The notes: generated from the letters alone by a model not told the origin. 64,000 nucleotides of DNA from Allacma fusca (GCA_947179485.1 OX359249.1:31420250-31484249); one strand, 5' to 3'. Shown: positions 13,887 to 32,297, numbered from the stretch's first letter. Translations and numbers: made by a program.

Positions 13887-15945
13887 GTTCCAAAATGTAT
13901 ATTTTGTTGTGACCTGTTCCCAATGTTTGTAGCTCCTGGAGTCGGAATGGTTCTGCAGGAATAAGTCTTTGCCAACCTTGGATATCGAAGCCTCGGGAAC
14001 TTAATTTTTTGTATGATTTCAAAGCCCCTGTCTCACAGTGCTCTGTGGACTTGTGTACGGCTCTCACAATTCTCACATTTGAATTAAGTACACATGGCAA
14101 GCCAGCATTGCGTAAGCCCAGAACTACCGCCGTCCTCAGCTTTGAATTTGCCAAGCTTTTTTCCCACAACACGCACTCCCACAGGCACGTACATACACAC
14201 AGTGGATTGGAGTTACATATGTATGTAAATCTGAACGTGTTTTTTTATGCTGGCGCTATATGTAATTATGTAATAATGTCTTCCACAATTTTATTATTTT
14301 TGCCCTTGATATTTTTCCCAACTCCCAGAGTTGAGTAATGTATTATTTATTGTCCTGCAGAATACAGCTTAAGAACTTAAACCCCTTTTTAGAGATTAGA
14401 GACATTTGCCAAGAGGGAAGTACTTACATCTGGGGAACGTGCATTGTTGCGTTCGCACGTGGAAAGGAAACACATTTAATTGGATGATGTTACATATAAA
14501 TTACATAATTTTTTTGAGGACTGATATAGCAAAGCCTCTCCTATGTGTTGGAGCTTATTATAAAATTTCGAATAAATCCCTGGAGTTTATTGACAAGCTC
14601 TATTACTATTGTTGTCTGGAGCGGAGAAAGTACTTTTTCCCTGAAAGGGGTGACTGAATGGATAGCATTGGGATGAGGATAGACGCATGTATTTTTGCAG
14701 TGTTTCCAATTTCCCATGATGTAGTCAGAATTGTATGTGTGAGGAGTAAGTTGAGTAGTAAGTACTATTTTTCATACATTCCTTCATTGATTCCTAGCAA
14801 CTTTATTCAGTGTATTCTTCGTATTTGCCTCGAAACAAGTCTGTGAAAGCTCACATGATGTGGACAGGTGCTTGTTGAGGAAGTGCCATTGAAAGGGCGA
14901 ACAACTCTTTTAGCCTTAGCCTTTAAAATATAGAGAACTTCAATGTCATCCGGAATTAATATCCTAGTTATAATATTAATAAGGAAGTCGAACTAGGCAG
15001 AGAAGTCAATGCGGTGGGAAAAGAGGAACTTTTGTAGTACTTACCCTTAATAATTATTATTGCCATACATTTGTACATGCAAGAGTCTGAGGACGTTCAA
15101 AGAAATCTCTTCCCTCACAATCAGTCATCAGTACTTTAAATATTGACTCCAGCCAGGGCCCCGAGAGAAAGTAAACAAATAGGACTCCAGTCTCCAGGGC
15201 TATGTATCATGGGCTTTCAGGAGTTTAGCATACACACAAAAAATCATTGTAGACGACGAGGAATAATAATGTGAAAAAAATAGGGACTCCCAGGAGAAAT
15301 CAAGCCAAAGATTTTGGAACACGATCTCTTGCATAGATATTATCCTATTTATTTTTAATGTATAGTTAGTTCCCTGAGCAGTTCTCGAGAAAGTTAACGT
15401 GTGCCTTTGGGATTCCCAAAAATTCTTGGAATCTTCCCAATATATTATCGAATTACAATAATTATTATTATAGGAGTGCACTGGGAAAGTTGTCTCGACT
15501 GTCTGTCCTGAGGTAAAGTTGAACTTGATCTTTAGATTTTTTTTTTGCCAGAAACTATTATAATACGGGGATTATACATACAGACGCAGTTAAAGGAAAC
15601 TGGAATTTATACTGGGACTAGTGCTTTTACTTACTTGGGTTTGCGTTGTTGTGTGTTTGTAGTTTGGACGGGAAATATGATATGTAGTGGCGAGTGGTAT
15701 GTGGAATATAATAATGTTATTTGCAATTAAAATGTGTGCTGAAAGCTGAAATGCTTGCGCAGTTAGTGGTCAAGAGCACCACTGTCCATTGTATTTGTTG
15801 GATGCTTCTGTATTTCTTTGGTTGGATTTATTTGTCGAGGAATTTTGCTCAGAATAAGCCTCTATTCAATTTGGTGTTATTATTTTGGATTTTAGGGGAT
15901 TCGCGGAGGGGAATATAGTGATTATTTTTTGAGGGGATAAAAACT
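13887..15945. promoter_or_regulatory. Divergent intergenic region, HSD17B10 / R3HCC1L-like
   Basis: About 2 kb separates the two divergent start codons, so both promoters should lie here. I see no clear TATA box for either gene. Strand composition switches across it, from C-rich and G-poor on the plus strand below 13.9 kb to G- and T-rich at 15.5-16.3 kb. Open frames on both strands at 13.9-14.3 kb have no in-frame ATG plus homology support and are not called. The 10-bp palindrome TACATATGTA lies at 14,214-14,223. Confidence 0.5.
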
Positions 15946-17913
15946 ATGGAGCAACCAGTTATTGAGTCGCAGTCACAGCTACTATCAAGTACTTGTTCTA
16001 CCCTGAAACATGTCTCTTCTTATCCTGTTGAAGATTATTTTCGACTTTTGTGTACCAATAAAGAAACGAGGTATGTATGGATGCTTTGATGCTTTGATGG
16101 GATTGGGATTTTAAAGATGTTGGGGGACAGAGTTGGAGAGAGCAGTTAATGGTTCGAAGCATTATGGGAACAGGATTTTTGTACTAAATTCTGGGTTTTG
16201 AATGTGTATTACAGATCTATACTTGTTTTGCCTAATGTGAACGTCCTGGGAGAACTGTACTTGAAGGAGGTTATAAGAGCTTGGAAACAATTGATGCATT
16301 TTTATGTGGGGTATCCGGATCATCCCCGTCTAGTCGTCTGCACCCATGATCAAATCTTGCAGTAAGTTTTTCAAGGATGAATTGATAGTTTCTGCTACCA
16401 GTAATTTATTTTATTTTATTTAGTTTTGTTTCTTGAGGATTTACAAAAAATTAATTCTTGCACTACAGTAAATTTGATGTTTGTATAGTCTACATTATGA
16501 ATGAATATAACATTACGATACCGAAATCTTGGGAATTAAATATAACTAGTCAATAGGGTTCTGCCTGATTCAAGGACCGGGATAATTATGTACAATGTTG
16601 TTTTTATTTTGAAGAAAATTCGTGGAAGATAGAAGGACGGAACCAGTCATTACACCGGAACCTGCTCAGCTGTTGAGTGATGAAGTCATAACTGATAACA
16701 AAAAGAAATCTACAAAGCGACCCGATTTACCGCTGTACGTATCTCCTGCCCTCCGTCACAATGGGAAGCAAAATAAAGTGGTCAATATTGCAAATACGAA
16801 AACTGAAAATGCTAAAAACGAATCGTCATTACCGAAAGATTTTAATTTTGTACAACCAGAGGAAGATGAGTGCTGGAAGCAGCTTTCTATTTCTCAACTT
16901 GAAGAGGTACTTCGAACAGAGTAATTGAAACTAGGAAAGTTATAGTGATGCTGGAAATATCAGTGATTAATTTTCTAGAGGATGCTTTTCCGTGTCCCAA
17001 GAAGTGGAGTGAGTAACTTATAAATATAATAATTTGGCTCTGATTTGTGTCCAGATATACCATATGTTGGGTAACGTTGATATTATGAAACCCAAGCTTG
17101 AAGAATATCCGGAGGAAATGAAGGTAGCTTTAAAAGAGGAAGCTTTAAGTCATATAGTGGAAGTGTATAATATGAATAAGGATATTAAAACGAAAGATAT
17201 AATGTCCCTATTCGACACTAGCAACGGTATCAAAAATCATCTCAAATGGGTAGATGACGAGCATGCCATGCTTATTTTTTCTACACCGGATTTAGGTATT
17301 TTAATATGAGTACATACGGTCCTTTCATGTAAAAAGTCTCAGCTTATTGACGCCTTTTCCTGTGATAATTTAATTAAACATTTTTATCTAGCCAAAGAAG
17401 CACTAAAAGTATCTCATCCTGTGATTCTGACACGGCTGATTGAAAATGGATCTATGGAATCAAAGCTCAAGATTATGTCATGCTCCCATTCGTCGCATTT
17501 GTTACCTTGGAAAGCGAGACCAAAAACTGTGACGGTTCTAGCTCGACGTCTAATTTCCTCTCAGCTTGGTCCAGAATTCCAAGTCGTTTCACCTGAAGTT
17601 CTTCAAAAGGAGTCAAAAATAATTAAAGAAGCTCTTGGTAAGTGGTTTGAGTGCCTTGATGATTTTCCAACTGAATTCTTTTTATAAACACTGTAATTCA
17701 GTTCCATTGTATGTACTACAGTAATTATTATTACTTGTCTAGAACAATCATTAAATCGAAATATATGACGAAACAACTTTATAATTAGCTGTACAGTCCA
17801 TTAACTATTACTCCGTATATTATTTTACAGCGCAGAAACGTGAGAAGGATAAAGAGCGACTTTCACGTCGTGAGACTGCTAATGGTCCGACCAGAACTAC
17901 GTTAAATCCCTAA
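15946..17913 (+). CDS. R3HCC1L: R3H and coiled-coil domain protein (R3HCC1/R3HCC1L family)
   Basis: A member of the poorly characterised R3HCC1/R3HCC1L family: an N-terminal R3H-like nucleic-acid-binding domain, a disordered middle, then an RRM-like domain and a charged tail. The six exons are 15946-16070, 16215-16361, 16615-16906, 17055-17295, 17392-17637 and 17831-17913. They total 1,134 nt (377 aa) with consistent phases. The ATG has a good context (A at -3, G at +4) and an in-frame TGA upstream. Family signatures I recognise are KRPDLPLYV in the middle, a LEE..LGNVDIMKPK junction spanning exons 3-4, HIVEVYNM and KWVDDEHAMLIFSTP in the RRM-like domain, and the C-terminal RPKTVTVLARRLISSQLG block. 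The R3H motif itself looks degraded: at the expected Arg-x3-His site there is Leu-Tyr-Leu-Lys-Glu. The exon 3 donor GAG|GTACTT is weak but is the only one giving a phase-compatible, homology-consistent join. I cannot separate R3HCC1 from R3HCC1L with confidence. Confidence 0.87.
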
Positions 17914-18246
17914 GTCCAGATGAGGCTAATGCAGGCAATGAAAATCACAATTCTTGCGATAAACAAGCTTAAACTCACAACGGCACGGATGAACATTTAC
18001 ACAGAACCCCGAAGTTCAAAGAAGTTGCTCAAAACTTCAGCATTTGTTTAGCCAAGTTTGTGTTTCCCTTCGATATTCCGTAGGTGTTGTATTTTTATAA
18101 TCGATTTTGATTATTCGAAATTATCAAATAATATACTTACCAGCAAAGAGTTCTTACCAGATCGTTACATTTTTCTTTTCCGTCGTTCCTAATTCCTACA
18201 AAAATGTGGAAACTTAGAATTTAATTCAAAACCTGACTGTGATCTG

Positions 18247-18252
18247 AATAAA
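18247..18252 (+). terminator. AATAAA poly(A) signal, R3HCC1L-like gene
   Basis: Plus-strand AATAAA about 335 nt after the stop codon at 17,911-17,913. It is the first canonical hexamer noticed downstream. Confidence 0.4.
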
Positions 18253-20888
18253 AATTTGAATGTACGTACTGGAGTATTTCTCAATATCGATGTGTAGTTA
18301 ATTAACTGCTTTTTAATTCAGCTTTGGAATTAATCGTAGCAAGTATAAGATTACATAAGATATACATGTACAAACGATTATAGAAGATAGGAGGCAGAGA
18401 TTCAAGTTTACAGGGAAATATTTGGTGCTCAACTTTTATTTCCCTCACAGTATAATGCATGTGCTAGAAAATCAATTCGGAACAATCGCAGTGGCTTTCA
18501 ATTCGCAATTCTAGATTTTATTAAAAAATGACTCTATTTATGTACATAAATATTCAGGCATGCAACAGACTAGGGCAATGTTCAAAAGCTTTCTCCTCAC
18601 CAAGAGAATATACGGAGTGCAGTTTGCAAAAAGATCTCTATACCTGCTTAAAGTGAAACTTCGGTGCCTCTTGAAGTCTTGTCTTGAATGATGAATCATA
18701 TAAGTGCATTATACCCAAGAACGAAAGTTGTCTCAATTTACATATTAAACATTACATTACATAGTTATACTTATTTCGTCCGTCCATTCGTGCTCATTAA
18801 TGCAGCACTAAAAGATCAAACGGAACTTAAATAATATTACATGAACGTGAGTCTATAAAAGTAAGCTGGCGAACATTACGCCATGAATGTCGAAAGTAAG
18901 TCTTACAATTAGTATTCATACTCGACAATTTTATACATTTCGTAACAATTCTTATCTAAGCAAACTACCATCATGATTCCAATAGTCAAATGAACCCTAA
19001 ATGTGTGATTGTGATGTAAAGAATTATTATTAGCATTCATGTTCAAAACTATTTTTGATGCCCAGAAAAGCTTCATCTGCACAATAATAATTATTATGCA
19101 TTGCAAAAACAGAAGTTATAGCGATTGCAAACTGCAAGATCACTAATTAAAAATTTCATAATTAATTACTGATTAATTAATTTTTCTCCTATCATTACAA
19201 CATTATACTGAACCTTTTACATGCACTATTACGATTTAACATTTACCTACTTAAAATAACTTTTCATGTAACTATATCACACAGAAGAAAATATTCAATC
19301 CATATATTTATTCTTTCAACTCATTGTCAGTAATAACTTATCCTTGACGGTATTTACTTACTTGCATTTTTGTGCAGTTGTAATATTGTAAATTGCATTG
19401 ATACAAAGCACAATTACCCGAATCATGAGGCATACAATTCAGCTCTACATAAATACATATGTATGATATTTATGAAATTGTCAACGTGCTGATCGTAAAT
19501 ATCTTAGAAAAAGTCCAAGTATTTTTGAATTTACTACAGCATAGGCACCGGAAGCTTGTTCATCATGAGGAGGCTCAGGATTTTCCCTAAGGCTCTCATG
19601 TTTTCTGTCCAAGAGGCAATTATTTAGCCAAAAATGATCTCAATAGATTCCATTTCCTCATAAACACCCGCAGGCAATACACTTAGGAAACTGGATTATG
19701 AGCAAGCAATATTATTTACACGTAAAATTTGAAAGCCAAGAATTTTATCGCTCTCTGTCAATGCACAAATGAAATTTTTACAACATTCGGAAGACAGTAT
19801 TACTAACCAAAACTACAATACAGTCCCACAAGCGTATGATTGGAAAATAAATGCTGAGGGAGCTCTGTCTTACATTCCCATTGACAATATACAGGAAAAC
19901 ACACTTTTAATAACAGAAATAATAAAATGTGCCTATTTTTAGCATGTTCACAAAACTTACTATACAATACACGGGGATACTTGAGCTTTCAAAAATAGCA
20001 GTAACTTGCATTTGACTAATTTCCCTTGACTAATACGGAATCAATACCATGTTTTTAGGTTACACAAAGTAAAGTAACATTCTACTGCCCCATGCAAAAT
20101 GTCAACTATTTTAATACAACTTCTCATCGACGGTCATATTTTTCAACTATTTACGTAACTTTAAAGAATCTTTCAGGATTGGAATGAACTTTCGTCTCAT
20201 TAAATTATTGCTAACTTCTTGTACCATACGATCAGAATAATTTTGATAAGAGCTGACAGTTTAAATTACCTTAAAATGCTCACAACTTGTAGCGTCGATT
20301 CTTCGATAAATGTAATTTCTCGATAACTCAAAGAATTCTGGTGGGAGCTAATAGTTCTAAGACTGTGTAGTGTGTAGATACTCATTGTGGTCAGACCCCT
20401 CAAAATGTACCTATAGTCAACCACTATAGACTGTTACTGCTAAATGTGCTTTTATTTGTATCTATTACCAAATAACAGACTTAGCTTTGAGATTTTATCT
20501 AGCCGTAATATCGTGTGATAAAAGGGAAAAAACGATACAATGCCTACAGTTGTATCGTAAATTCCGATTCGCCATGATCACCTATCATTTCGAATGGCAT
20601 CCTACGGGGAATTTTGTTTTTGCAAAAATTCCTGTATACTCTGAAAAACTGTAAAGCTTGGAATAATTTTAGCCAAGGCAGCGCGTATATATAGTGAATA
20701 CATAAAAATGCGTAAGATGTGAAATATATCTTTTGATGTTCTATGTTTTTACTTAACAAGGCCAGGACTCAATGCCTGTACACTGTATGTATTGACTTGA
20801 GAATGACTATTGTGATAAAAATTCTATCTGTAAGAATGCCTAACCAGTTTGCTCTGAAAAGCTGGAAATAATGTTCATCGTGGTATAA
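18253..20888. other. Intergenic spacer between convergent genes
   Basis: This lies between the 3' ends of the plus-strand R3HCC1L-like gene and the minus-strand coronin gene. AT-rich; no exon with support on either strand. It contains one copy of the palindrome ATACATATGTAT (19,453-19,464). Confidence 0.5.
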
Positions 20889-20894
20889 TTTATT
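20889..20894 (-). terminator. Candidate AATAAA poly(A) signal for coronin
   Basis: Minus-strand AATAAA about 770 nt beyond the coronin stop codon. Plausible for a 3' UTR of this length, though a nearer non-canonical signal may be used. Confidence 0.3.
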
Positions 20895-21352
20895 TAAGTT
20901 TGTATATATATAGTTTTAATGTTTTTAGCTTTCAAGAGAGTATTCCAGCTTGGAATCTTTAATAGTAATTCGTAATTGTGTACTTTAATTGGGATCATGT
21001 ATGTATATGTATCACATTCGTCGCAAACGTCTACACTACAGAATGTGACATGGAATCTTAATTACATTGTTTTGTAAAAGTAGTGTTTAAAACGTAACAT
21101 ATTGTTGTGATAATTTTCTAGTCAACTTCACCCCACAAAAAAATGAGTGACTTGACTGGGTTTAGGAGGTTCAATCAAGCTGCCAATATAAATTGCATTG
21201 ATGTCTCTAATCAGTGCTGTCAATCATGCAAACCAAAAGCACAACTGGTAGAAATATTTGCCTAGCAGTCAAAATATTACACTCTATAAAGTCATTTCTA
21301 AAGTTACATATATAATAAAATTGTAGCTGCATAAATAATTACAAATAATCTT

Positions 21353-21362
21353 GGGGGGGGGG
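21353..21362. repeat. G10 homopolymer
   Basis: Ten consecutive G on the plus strand, in the presumed coronin 3' UTR (C10 in the transcript). It is conspicuous in this AT-rich window. A similar C10 run on the plus strand is at 54,655-54,664. Confidence 0.9.
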
Positions 21363-21659
21363 CTTAAAAAGACAACAAGGAAAGGAGGAGTCTGTGAGTA
21401 CCTTCACAAAGTGATAAATCGAATTAATAAAGTTGTACATAAGAATGGCATTTACAGGACAGTTTGTTCGAACAAATATAATATTTTTAAAATGTTAAAA
21501 CAGAATATAAATTTTCTAAAAAATAAAACACGCAAATATGTATGTAAAATTGGAAGATGTTAGTAAAATGTTCGGTGGAATCTTCATCTGTTCAATATAA
21601 TAGCAGTCCTTTGATTCTAATTCTAATAAAAACAGTGATACAATTCTCATTTGAAGAAA

Positions 21660-26229
<4,570 letters not shown>

Positions 26230-28648
26230 CTACATTAGAAATATAGTAATGGTATTCAAATTGACTATAACTCCTCCATCTTGACTCCATATATATACTG
26301 CTTACTTAACATTTACAAGGCACAGTTTTTACAACTAAACATTTTAGTTAACACTTGGCAGTTTCAGCTTTTTTTCCCGAATATAATGATAGCAGGATAG
26401 TTCCGGCTATGTTGAATGGTGTAATAACAATAAAAATGGCATTGTGCAATATCACCAATTTTTACAAGGCTTGGCTATTTTTAAGAGGGATTCGAGTGTA
26501 AAATATAAAAAACAATTGAGCTACTAAAAATAGTGTATACTTATCCTATTTCCGAGCATTTAGTAAATTCAACTTGACTTAATTTGACCACTACACTTGA
26601 AGAAGTGGTTATTGTGGTAGCTATATGTACTTTTGTGCTTGAACTCATCCAGCATTTGTGTAATCGCAGGTATGCTGGAAAAATGAAACTCAAAATAAAA
26701 TAGCTGCAATGATATAGCATTCCATGCTTTAATTTTAAAATCCCCTTGAAAATAAGCGCAAACAAAACGTAATAAAACTCAGATTTATTATTGTAAACAG
26801 AAAATTAGAAGCAAATAAACTGGGCTGATGTGCAGGGTCGAAGGTCGAAGTGTTATGAGCATTAAGAACAATAAAAAAAATATGTAATTTATATTGTAAT
26901 GTATTGTAATAATTACCAGTACCTGAGAATTGGTCACATCCATGTAAAATAAAACGAGGCAAAGACTATTTATGTTTACAAAAAACTTGTAAAAAAAATA
27001 TAAGTAACGAGATGACAAGGGGCAACACAAAGTTACAAAATCACACGTTCCACATTTGAGGGAGGATTCTAAACACCAGTTTTTCAAGCGATGTCACCCA
27101 AACTGAAATAAAAAATCACACCAGAAGAGAATTCATCAACTGGACAAGAAAAAACAAACATGTATCAAATTCAAAGTCTAAAAATGTTCTACAAAAAAAA
27201 AAGAGAAAGAAATATCCAGCGACTAAATAATAGCTGTCAATTCAATCGTACTTGTCTGTAGAGTAACTTATTGCTCGCAACTATTGTAAATGAGAACTAA
27301 AGTCTCACAGCCCCACATTCAATAGCTATGTAAGCGTACACTTGATTACCCCAATAAGTTTACTATAGGAGGCCATATATCTTTGAGAGACAAATTTAAT
27401 ACCACCTCTGTATCAGTAAATTCACTTCAGATTAGCGCAAGCAACTCAGCATATTTGTGATACTAACAATACAATCGAGGAAGCCATCATCAGCTCTCAT
27501 TTCGGACGCTTTAATTTTAAATACAAAGTAGCCATGCATTATTTGATGCGTGTTCAGACGAGACTCCTTAATATATGTAAGCAGAAATTTAACAATTTCA
27601 TCCTTTGACCAGACGATCAATATTCTGTTTAGAGAAACTCAAAATTCATTTCCTTTCATGTGGTTTTTTCTTTACAGATATCATGCTTGAAACCAAACTT
27701 TGAGTTTGTACTCCACCAAAGAAGCTGAGAATGAGTAAACATGAGAAGCATGCTTGGGAGATACAAAAGCAAAGGTATAAAAAAAATCTAAACCAAACAT
27801 GAGGAGTTTACTTTACAGTGGATTCCTTTGAGTCTTCAGCTTTTCGTACAGAGACCCACAAAAAGTAACACAAGACTGAAGAAAAAAGATCTTCAAGCTC
27901 AAAATGAATAAAGAGGTGCACGAAAGTGAACATTGACCACTGATAAATAGATATGAAATGCTGAAGGAAACACGAGAAGCTATGTACATGATAGGAATAG
28001 AGAGCCTATCGTACCCGTCCCTGTTCTAAAGTCTACAAACCTACATACATAAGTACTAAAAACGCACCATGTGTATCTGAACTGAACTCTACTGAGTGAG
28101 CTCTCTATAGTAGAGTCTACGTAGGTTTACCCAGATGTACCGTCTATAAAAGTTCTTGCAAGTGGCTAAAGATTAAGAAGTAAAACTTAAGCTTGAGATA
28201 ACAATGTTCTGGGTATCTTCTCAATCTCAAATTACAGTCTCATTATTGTCAGTGGTTAGCTAAAGGTGAAGAATTTTTCCCTTTGAAAAGTTGAGTATTC
28301 TCTGCATCTCTTACTTCAACACATGGACTTAACTAGGGCTATATTTCTTCAATAAAAGTACAGTTTGAGAAAAGTCTTCGGCGTTCATGAGCCTTCATAT
28401 GTCTCATTACTTGAGCCTCTAAATATATAGAAATGACGAGCAGGTGGCTCTTAAATGTTGGAGTAACAAGCTGTATGCCACCACACACACACAAGAATAC
28501 AGTACAATAGGGGAAAACTCCATTGTCGAGGATGAAGTAAAAGAGTAGAAAAATAAAACTTTGCGTATATAACTTCAACAATAATAAAGGTGGTTGTTCC
28601 TACTACTACTACTGCTCAGGGAGAAAATCAGTCCAGCGTATCATATGC

Positions 28649-28671
28649 AGAGAGAGAGAGAGAGAGAGAGA
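28649..28671. repeat. (AG)n microsatellite
   Basis: Uninterrupted AG dinucleotide run of about 23 nt, roughly 100 nt from the GT run at 28,770-28,791. Confidence 0.95.
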
Positions 28672-28769
28672 AAAGGTAAAGTTGAGGCAACATGCAATGA
28701 AATGCATCAACCAACTTGGCACTTCACAGGGTACCTCTATTATTTCCATATAGTAACTTTTATAAGTTC

Positions 28770-28791
28770 GTGTGTGTGTGTGTGTGTGTGT
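28770..28791. repeat. (GT)n microsatellite
   Basis: Uninterrupted GT run of about 22 nt on the plus strand. Confidence 0.95.
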
Positions 28792-31700
28792 ATGTTTAGA
28801 AAACATAGGAGCATACAGCAAACGTGAGTAATTACTTGGAGGAAGGCAATATGTCCTGGTTTAATACATCATAGATATAGCTGTTAACCTACGCTTTGAG
28901 CATACTGTAGATACTACAGTAGCGGTCTTTAGATAGACACTACTTTTCGAAACATAGATGAACTTTGAGAGTGTTGTAAATATTTAAAGCACTAATCCCC
29001 AACATACATATCGGACACTAGTATAAACTCACAGAAATAGAACAGGACTTGTCTGTGTAATTCATTTTCAAGTATAGATCTTCCCCTATCTACACTTAAT
29101 TTCTATATAGTGAAACAATCGAGTAAAGTTCACAGATACTTCCAGTTTATGAAGTGCATGTACTCATGACATAGCCCATAAAGGTGCTCACATTTCTATG
29201 CCACACGTACTTTACCCTCTTAACATTTTACTCGAGAGATGAAGTAAATTACATGAGATTGTCTTATAACTTTCAATGTGTGAGCTATCAGCTATAAAGC
29301 CTGAATGAAACTTTGAGCTTACGAAACACCAAAGTATATTGCTATATAAATCTAATCTTGACTTTTAAAATCCAATGTTGTGTGTATGGTAGACAGTTAG
29401 TAGCCCATATTACTCAAAGCGAGAAAATATTCAGGGTAATTTGTTTAATGTCGACTATAACTGAGTGCTCACTACTTTGAAAAACTACAAGCACACATAA
29501 AAGGTCAGCGTGTGCTCATCTGTTTAAATAAATCTCACGATAGTCATTCGTCTGTGCAGATCCTTGTATACTTACATCTCTTCAGCTACATCCATATAAT
29601 TATAGGTACATTCACACAATCATACCATTTACCTTTTGATTTCGGCTGCAGTAGTGCTCACTCTACAGAAATTTTACACCAGCAATCACGAGCCTCACCA
29701 TATAGATATACACAGATGTAGACATGGCGAGCAATTTACACGCAGATTTTACCAAGCATATATATGCATTTGAGGGTAAAGGCGAAAAATGAGAGACGGA
29801 AAATTTGTGCGGAAAGGTATAGGTCGAGTTGTTATTACAGGAATAAGACATTTTACTATTACATCCAAGTGTAACACATTGCTCATGTTCTGTCTTCAAG
29901 ACTAGCTGAACTGACGATGTACCAATAATTAGAAGAAAAAAATAACCTTACTATTACGTCTGAGAAGGATTCATAGGAGGTAGGTACATGCTCTCAATAA
30001 CAAGAGTGCTCTTGCTGATTTTGTAATAGATACTACAAATTATTTTCTCTTTAAATTGTTAACCTTTCGTTTACGACAAGAACAACTTACTACTGTATAT
30101 AGTCAACATTCTAATTAATTAGACCTCTGTGCCATAAATTCAACGGCTTTACCAGCGGTTTTAATGGATTATGAAGGTGATATTTTATTTGTTCATTGAC
30201 TTTTAAACTATATGTCTTATGGACGCCCGTGCCGATGTTTAGAGACAGTCGGAAGCCATCTCATTAACATATGTATACACATGCAGGCAGTCATCTCACA
30301 AGTGTACGTAACATTTAGCAATCCGAACTTATCCTCTAAGTACCACAAAATCGTAACAATGGACTAGTTCCGCAGAATACTAAATTGGTCCATAAATATG
30401 TGCATGTAAAGAACTCTACACTTCCAATTATTAGACTAGTACTTGAGCGAAACCCCATCAAGAATCATTGCCATTTAGTTATACTTTGTCCCAATTTAAA
30501 ATCCGAACACAAAAAGTGATGATTGATTTAGAAAATTAAGGTTGAAAGATTTTATTAACACCTGAACAATTCCTTACTTTCCCATTACAAATGCCGTAGT
30601 GGGAGGATTTACTGCTAAAACTATTTGTTCTGTGGTTTACATATTTCATCCTTCCTACATACTTACCCCAGCCAATTGAATAAGTAAGGCAATGCTTCTT
30701 GAGTATATATCTAGATATAATTCTGGTTCAAAGGGATTTTTTTTTATTTATTACTTTACTTTCGCGAAGATGAAAAATGCTAGAAAACGATGATTTTGCT
30801 TGGTTACATTTCTTTCAAATACTTCACTGTTACGTTGTGGTCTAGAGGTTTTGTAAAAATGTTTTTGTCCCCAAAATTAATTGATACCATAAAAAATATT
30901 TGGGAAAATCCTAGCATTATTATATGCATGAAGCTACACTTTATCCATTTCATTTCCGTGATAAAATTTCTGTGGAACAATATTCAGCCCAACATTTGAA
31001 TATTATTTGAGAAGAAATGCGACAGATACAAAATATATATAATAGCCAGTGATTATATATTTAGTTTATAGTCCTCAATTTCCTCATCTATTCATTCCAA
31101 CTTCCAAGGGTACAATATAAAGACTACACAGTCCGTCGATGCGAGAAGTATGACCAATGGGGATTTTTCAGGGTTTTAATTCTTTGTCTAAAATCCTAGG
31201 AGATGGGTGAATATCATCTGTGAGTCAATGCAGTGCTGCTTCATTCCAAGAGATACATGTAGATAACTAACTCCTTTGGAAGGACAGACGGAGAGGGAGG
31301 AAATCGCAATTAATAATAATAATATTACAATTAGTTCTAGAAGTAGTGGTTATATCAAACGTAAACTTGTACATTTCGTACACCAAACATTAATTTCCCT
31401 GTCATCTGTATTATCACATTATAAATCCCTTTTACGAGCGAGCAAATCTACCGTGGGAGTCTTCGTTCTACTGGAGAAAATTCCGACTCCTCCTAATAAA
31501 TGGGAAGCCATGCAAATAGAAATCCTTTCTGATGTCGAAGCAGGATTCAAGCGTCAGGCGTTGATATGTAGTGTTTTGCAAGCACGATTTAAAAGCCACA
31601 TGGAATAATACTTCAGTCTATGAAAATTTACAGCTCGAGTGATGTCCCCTGTCAACAGGTATTACAAATGGGGATAATTTTTACAAGCATAAATTACACG

Positions 31701-32277
31701 TGTCATTGTCAAGTTAAGTATTTTATGTAAAACTAATCATATCAGTCTTCCAGATCTCCCCTTTGCTTTAGACTCTACATACCCTGTACATAGTCGTTTC
31801 CTTGGTAGAAATGGAAAGCGTGTAAACTCAACAGTACTTTCTGTGAGGCACTAATATAAATAAATGACGGAGCAAAATATATAAATACATAACCAATCCC
31901 ATTACCCAAATGCTTGCTTCACCTATCGGAAATTATGAGCCACACCATGCATAAAATGTCATTCATCTGTAATCGCCTCTAATTTTCCGTTCCATTCCGG
32001 CCCATCAAAATGAAAAGCACATTAGCTAAAACGTTACGCTAGGGGACTCGAGCATTGAGAATTTTTTTTAATTGTATTTTGATGCAAAATAATCATTACT
32101 GTTGTCATACAGGGACAATAACGCATTCAGTTTGGGTTGAGCAAAAGCAACTCTATTAGCTTTTCCGCTTTGCTGTACAACCGGTAATTGAAGAGAAGGA
32201 CATCTATTCAGTGTTGTAACGACCGAGCGTCAAATATAGCGGAGCTGAGCGTGTCTAAATCCTAATCAACTTTATGT

Positions 32278-32297
32278 ACATACATAATTATGTATGT
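32278..32297. repeat. 20-bp perfect palindrome
   Basis: ACATACATAATTATGTATGT is its own reverse complement over all 20 bases, centred between 32,287 and 32,288. The flanking bases do not pair. Function unknown. Confidence 0.85.

Noticed and set aside
13858-14172. 104-codon minus-strand open frame just upstream of HSD17B10, Arg-rich and presequence-like
   Set aside because: It has no in-frame ATG and, at the shared donor, its phase would shift HSD17B10 out of frame. Probably untranslated leader or chance.
14009-14338. 109-codon plus-strand open frame in the divergent promoter region
   Set aside because: No homology recognised, overlaps an equally open opposite frame, and lacks splice context.
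16979-17008. 30-nt micro-exon between R3HCC1L exons 3 and 4, flanked by TTTTCTAG and GTGAGT
   Set aside because: Direct joining of exon 3 to exon 4 reproduces the family motif LEE..LG.V.I.KPK; inserting ten residues would break it.
31276-31608. 110-codon plus-strand open frame, helix-rich
   Set aside because: It has no ATG at its start and no splice context. A few frames this long are expected by chance in AT-rich DNA of this size.
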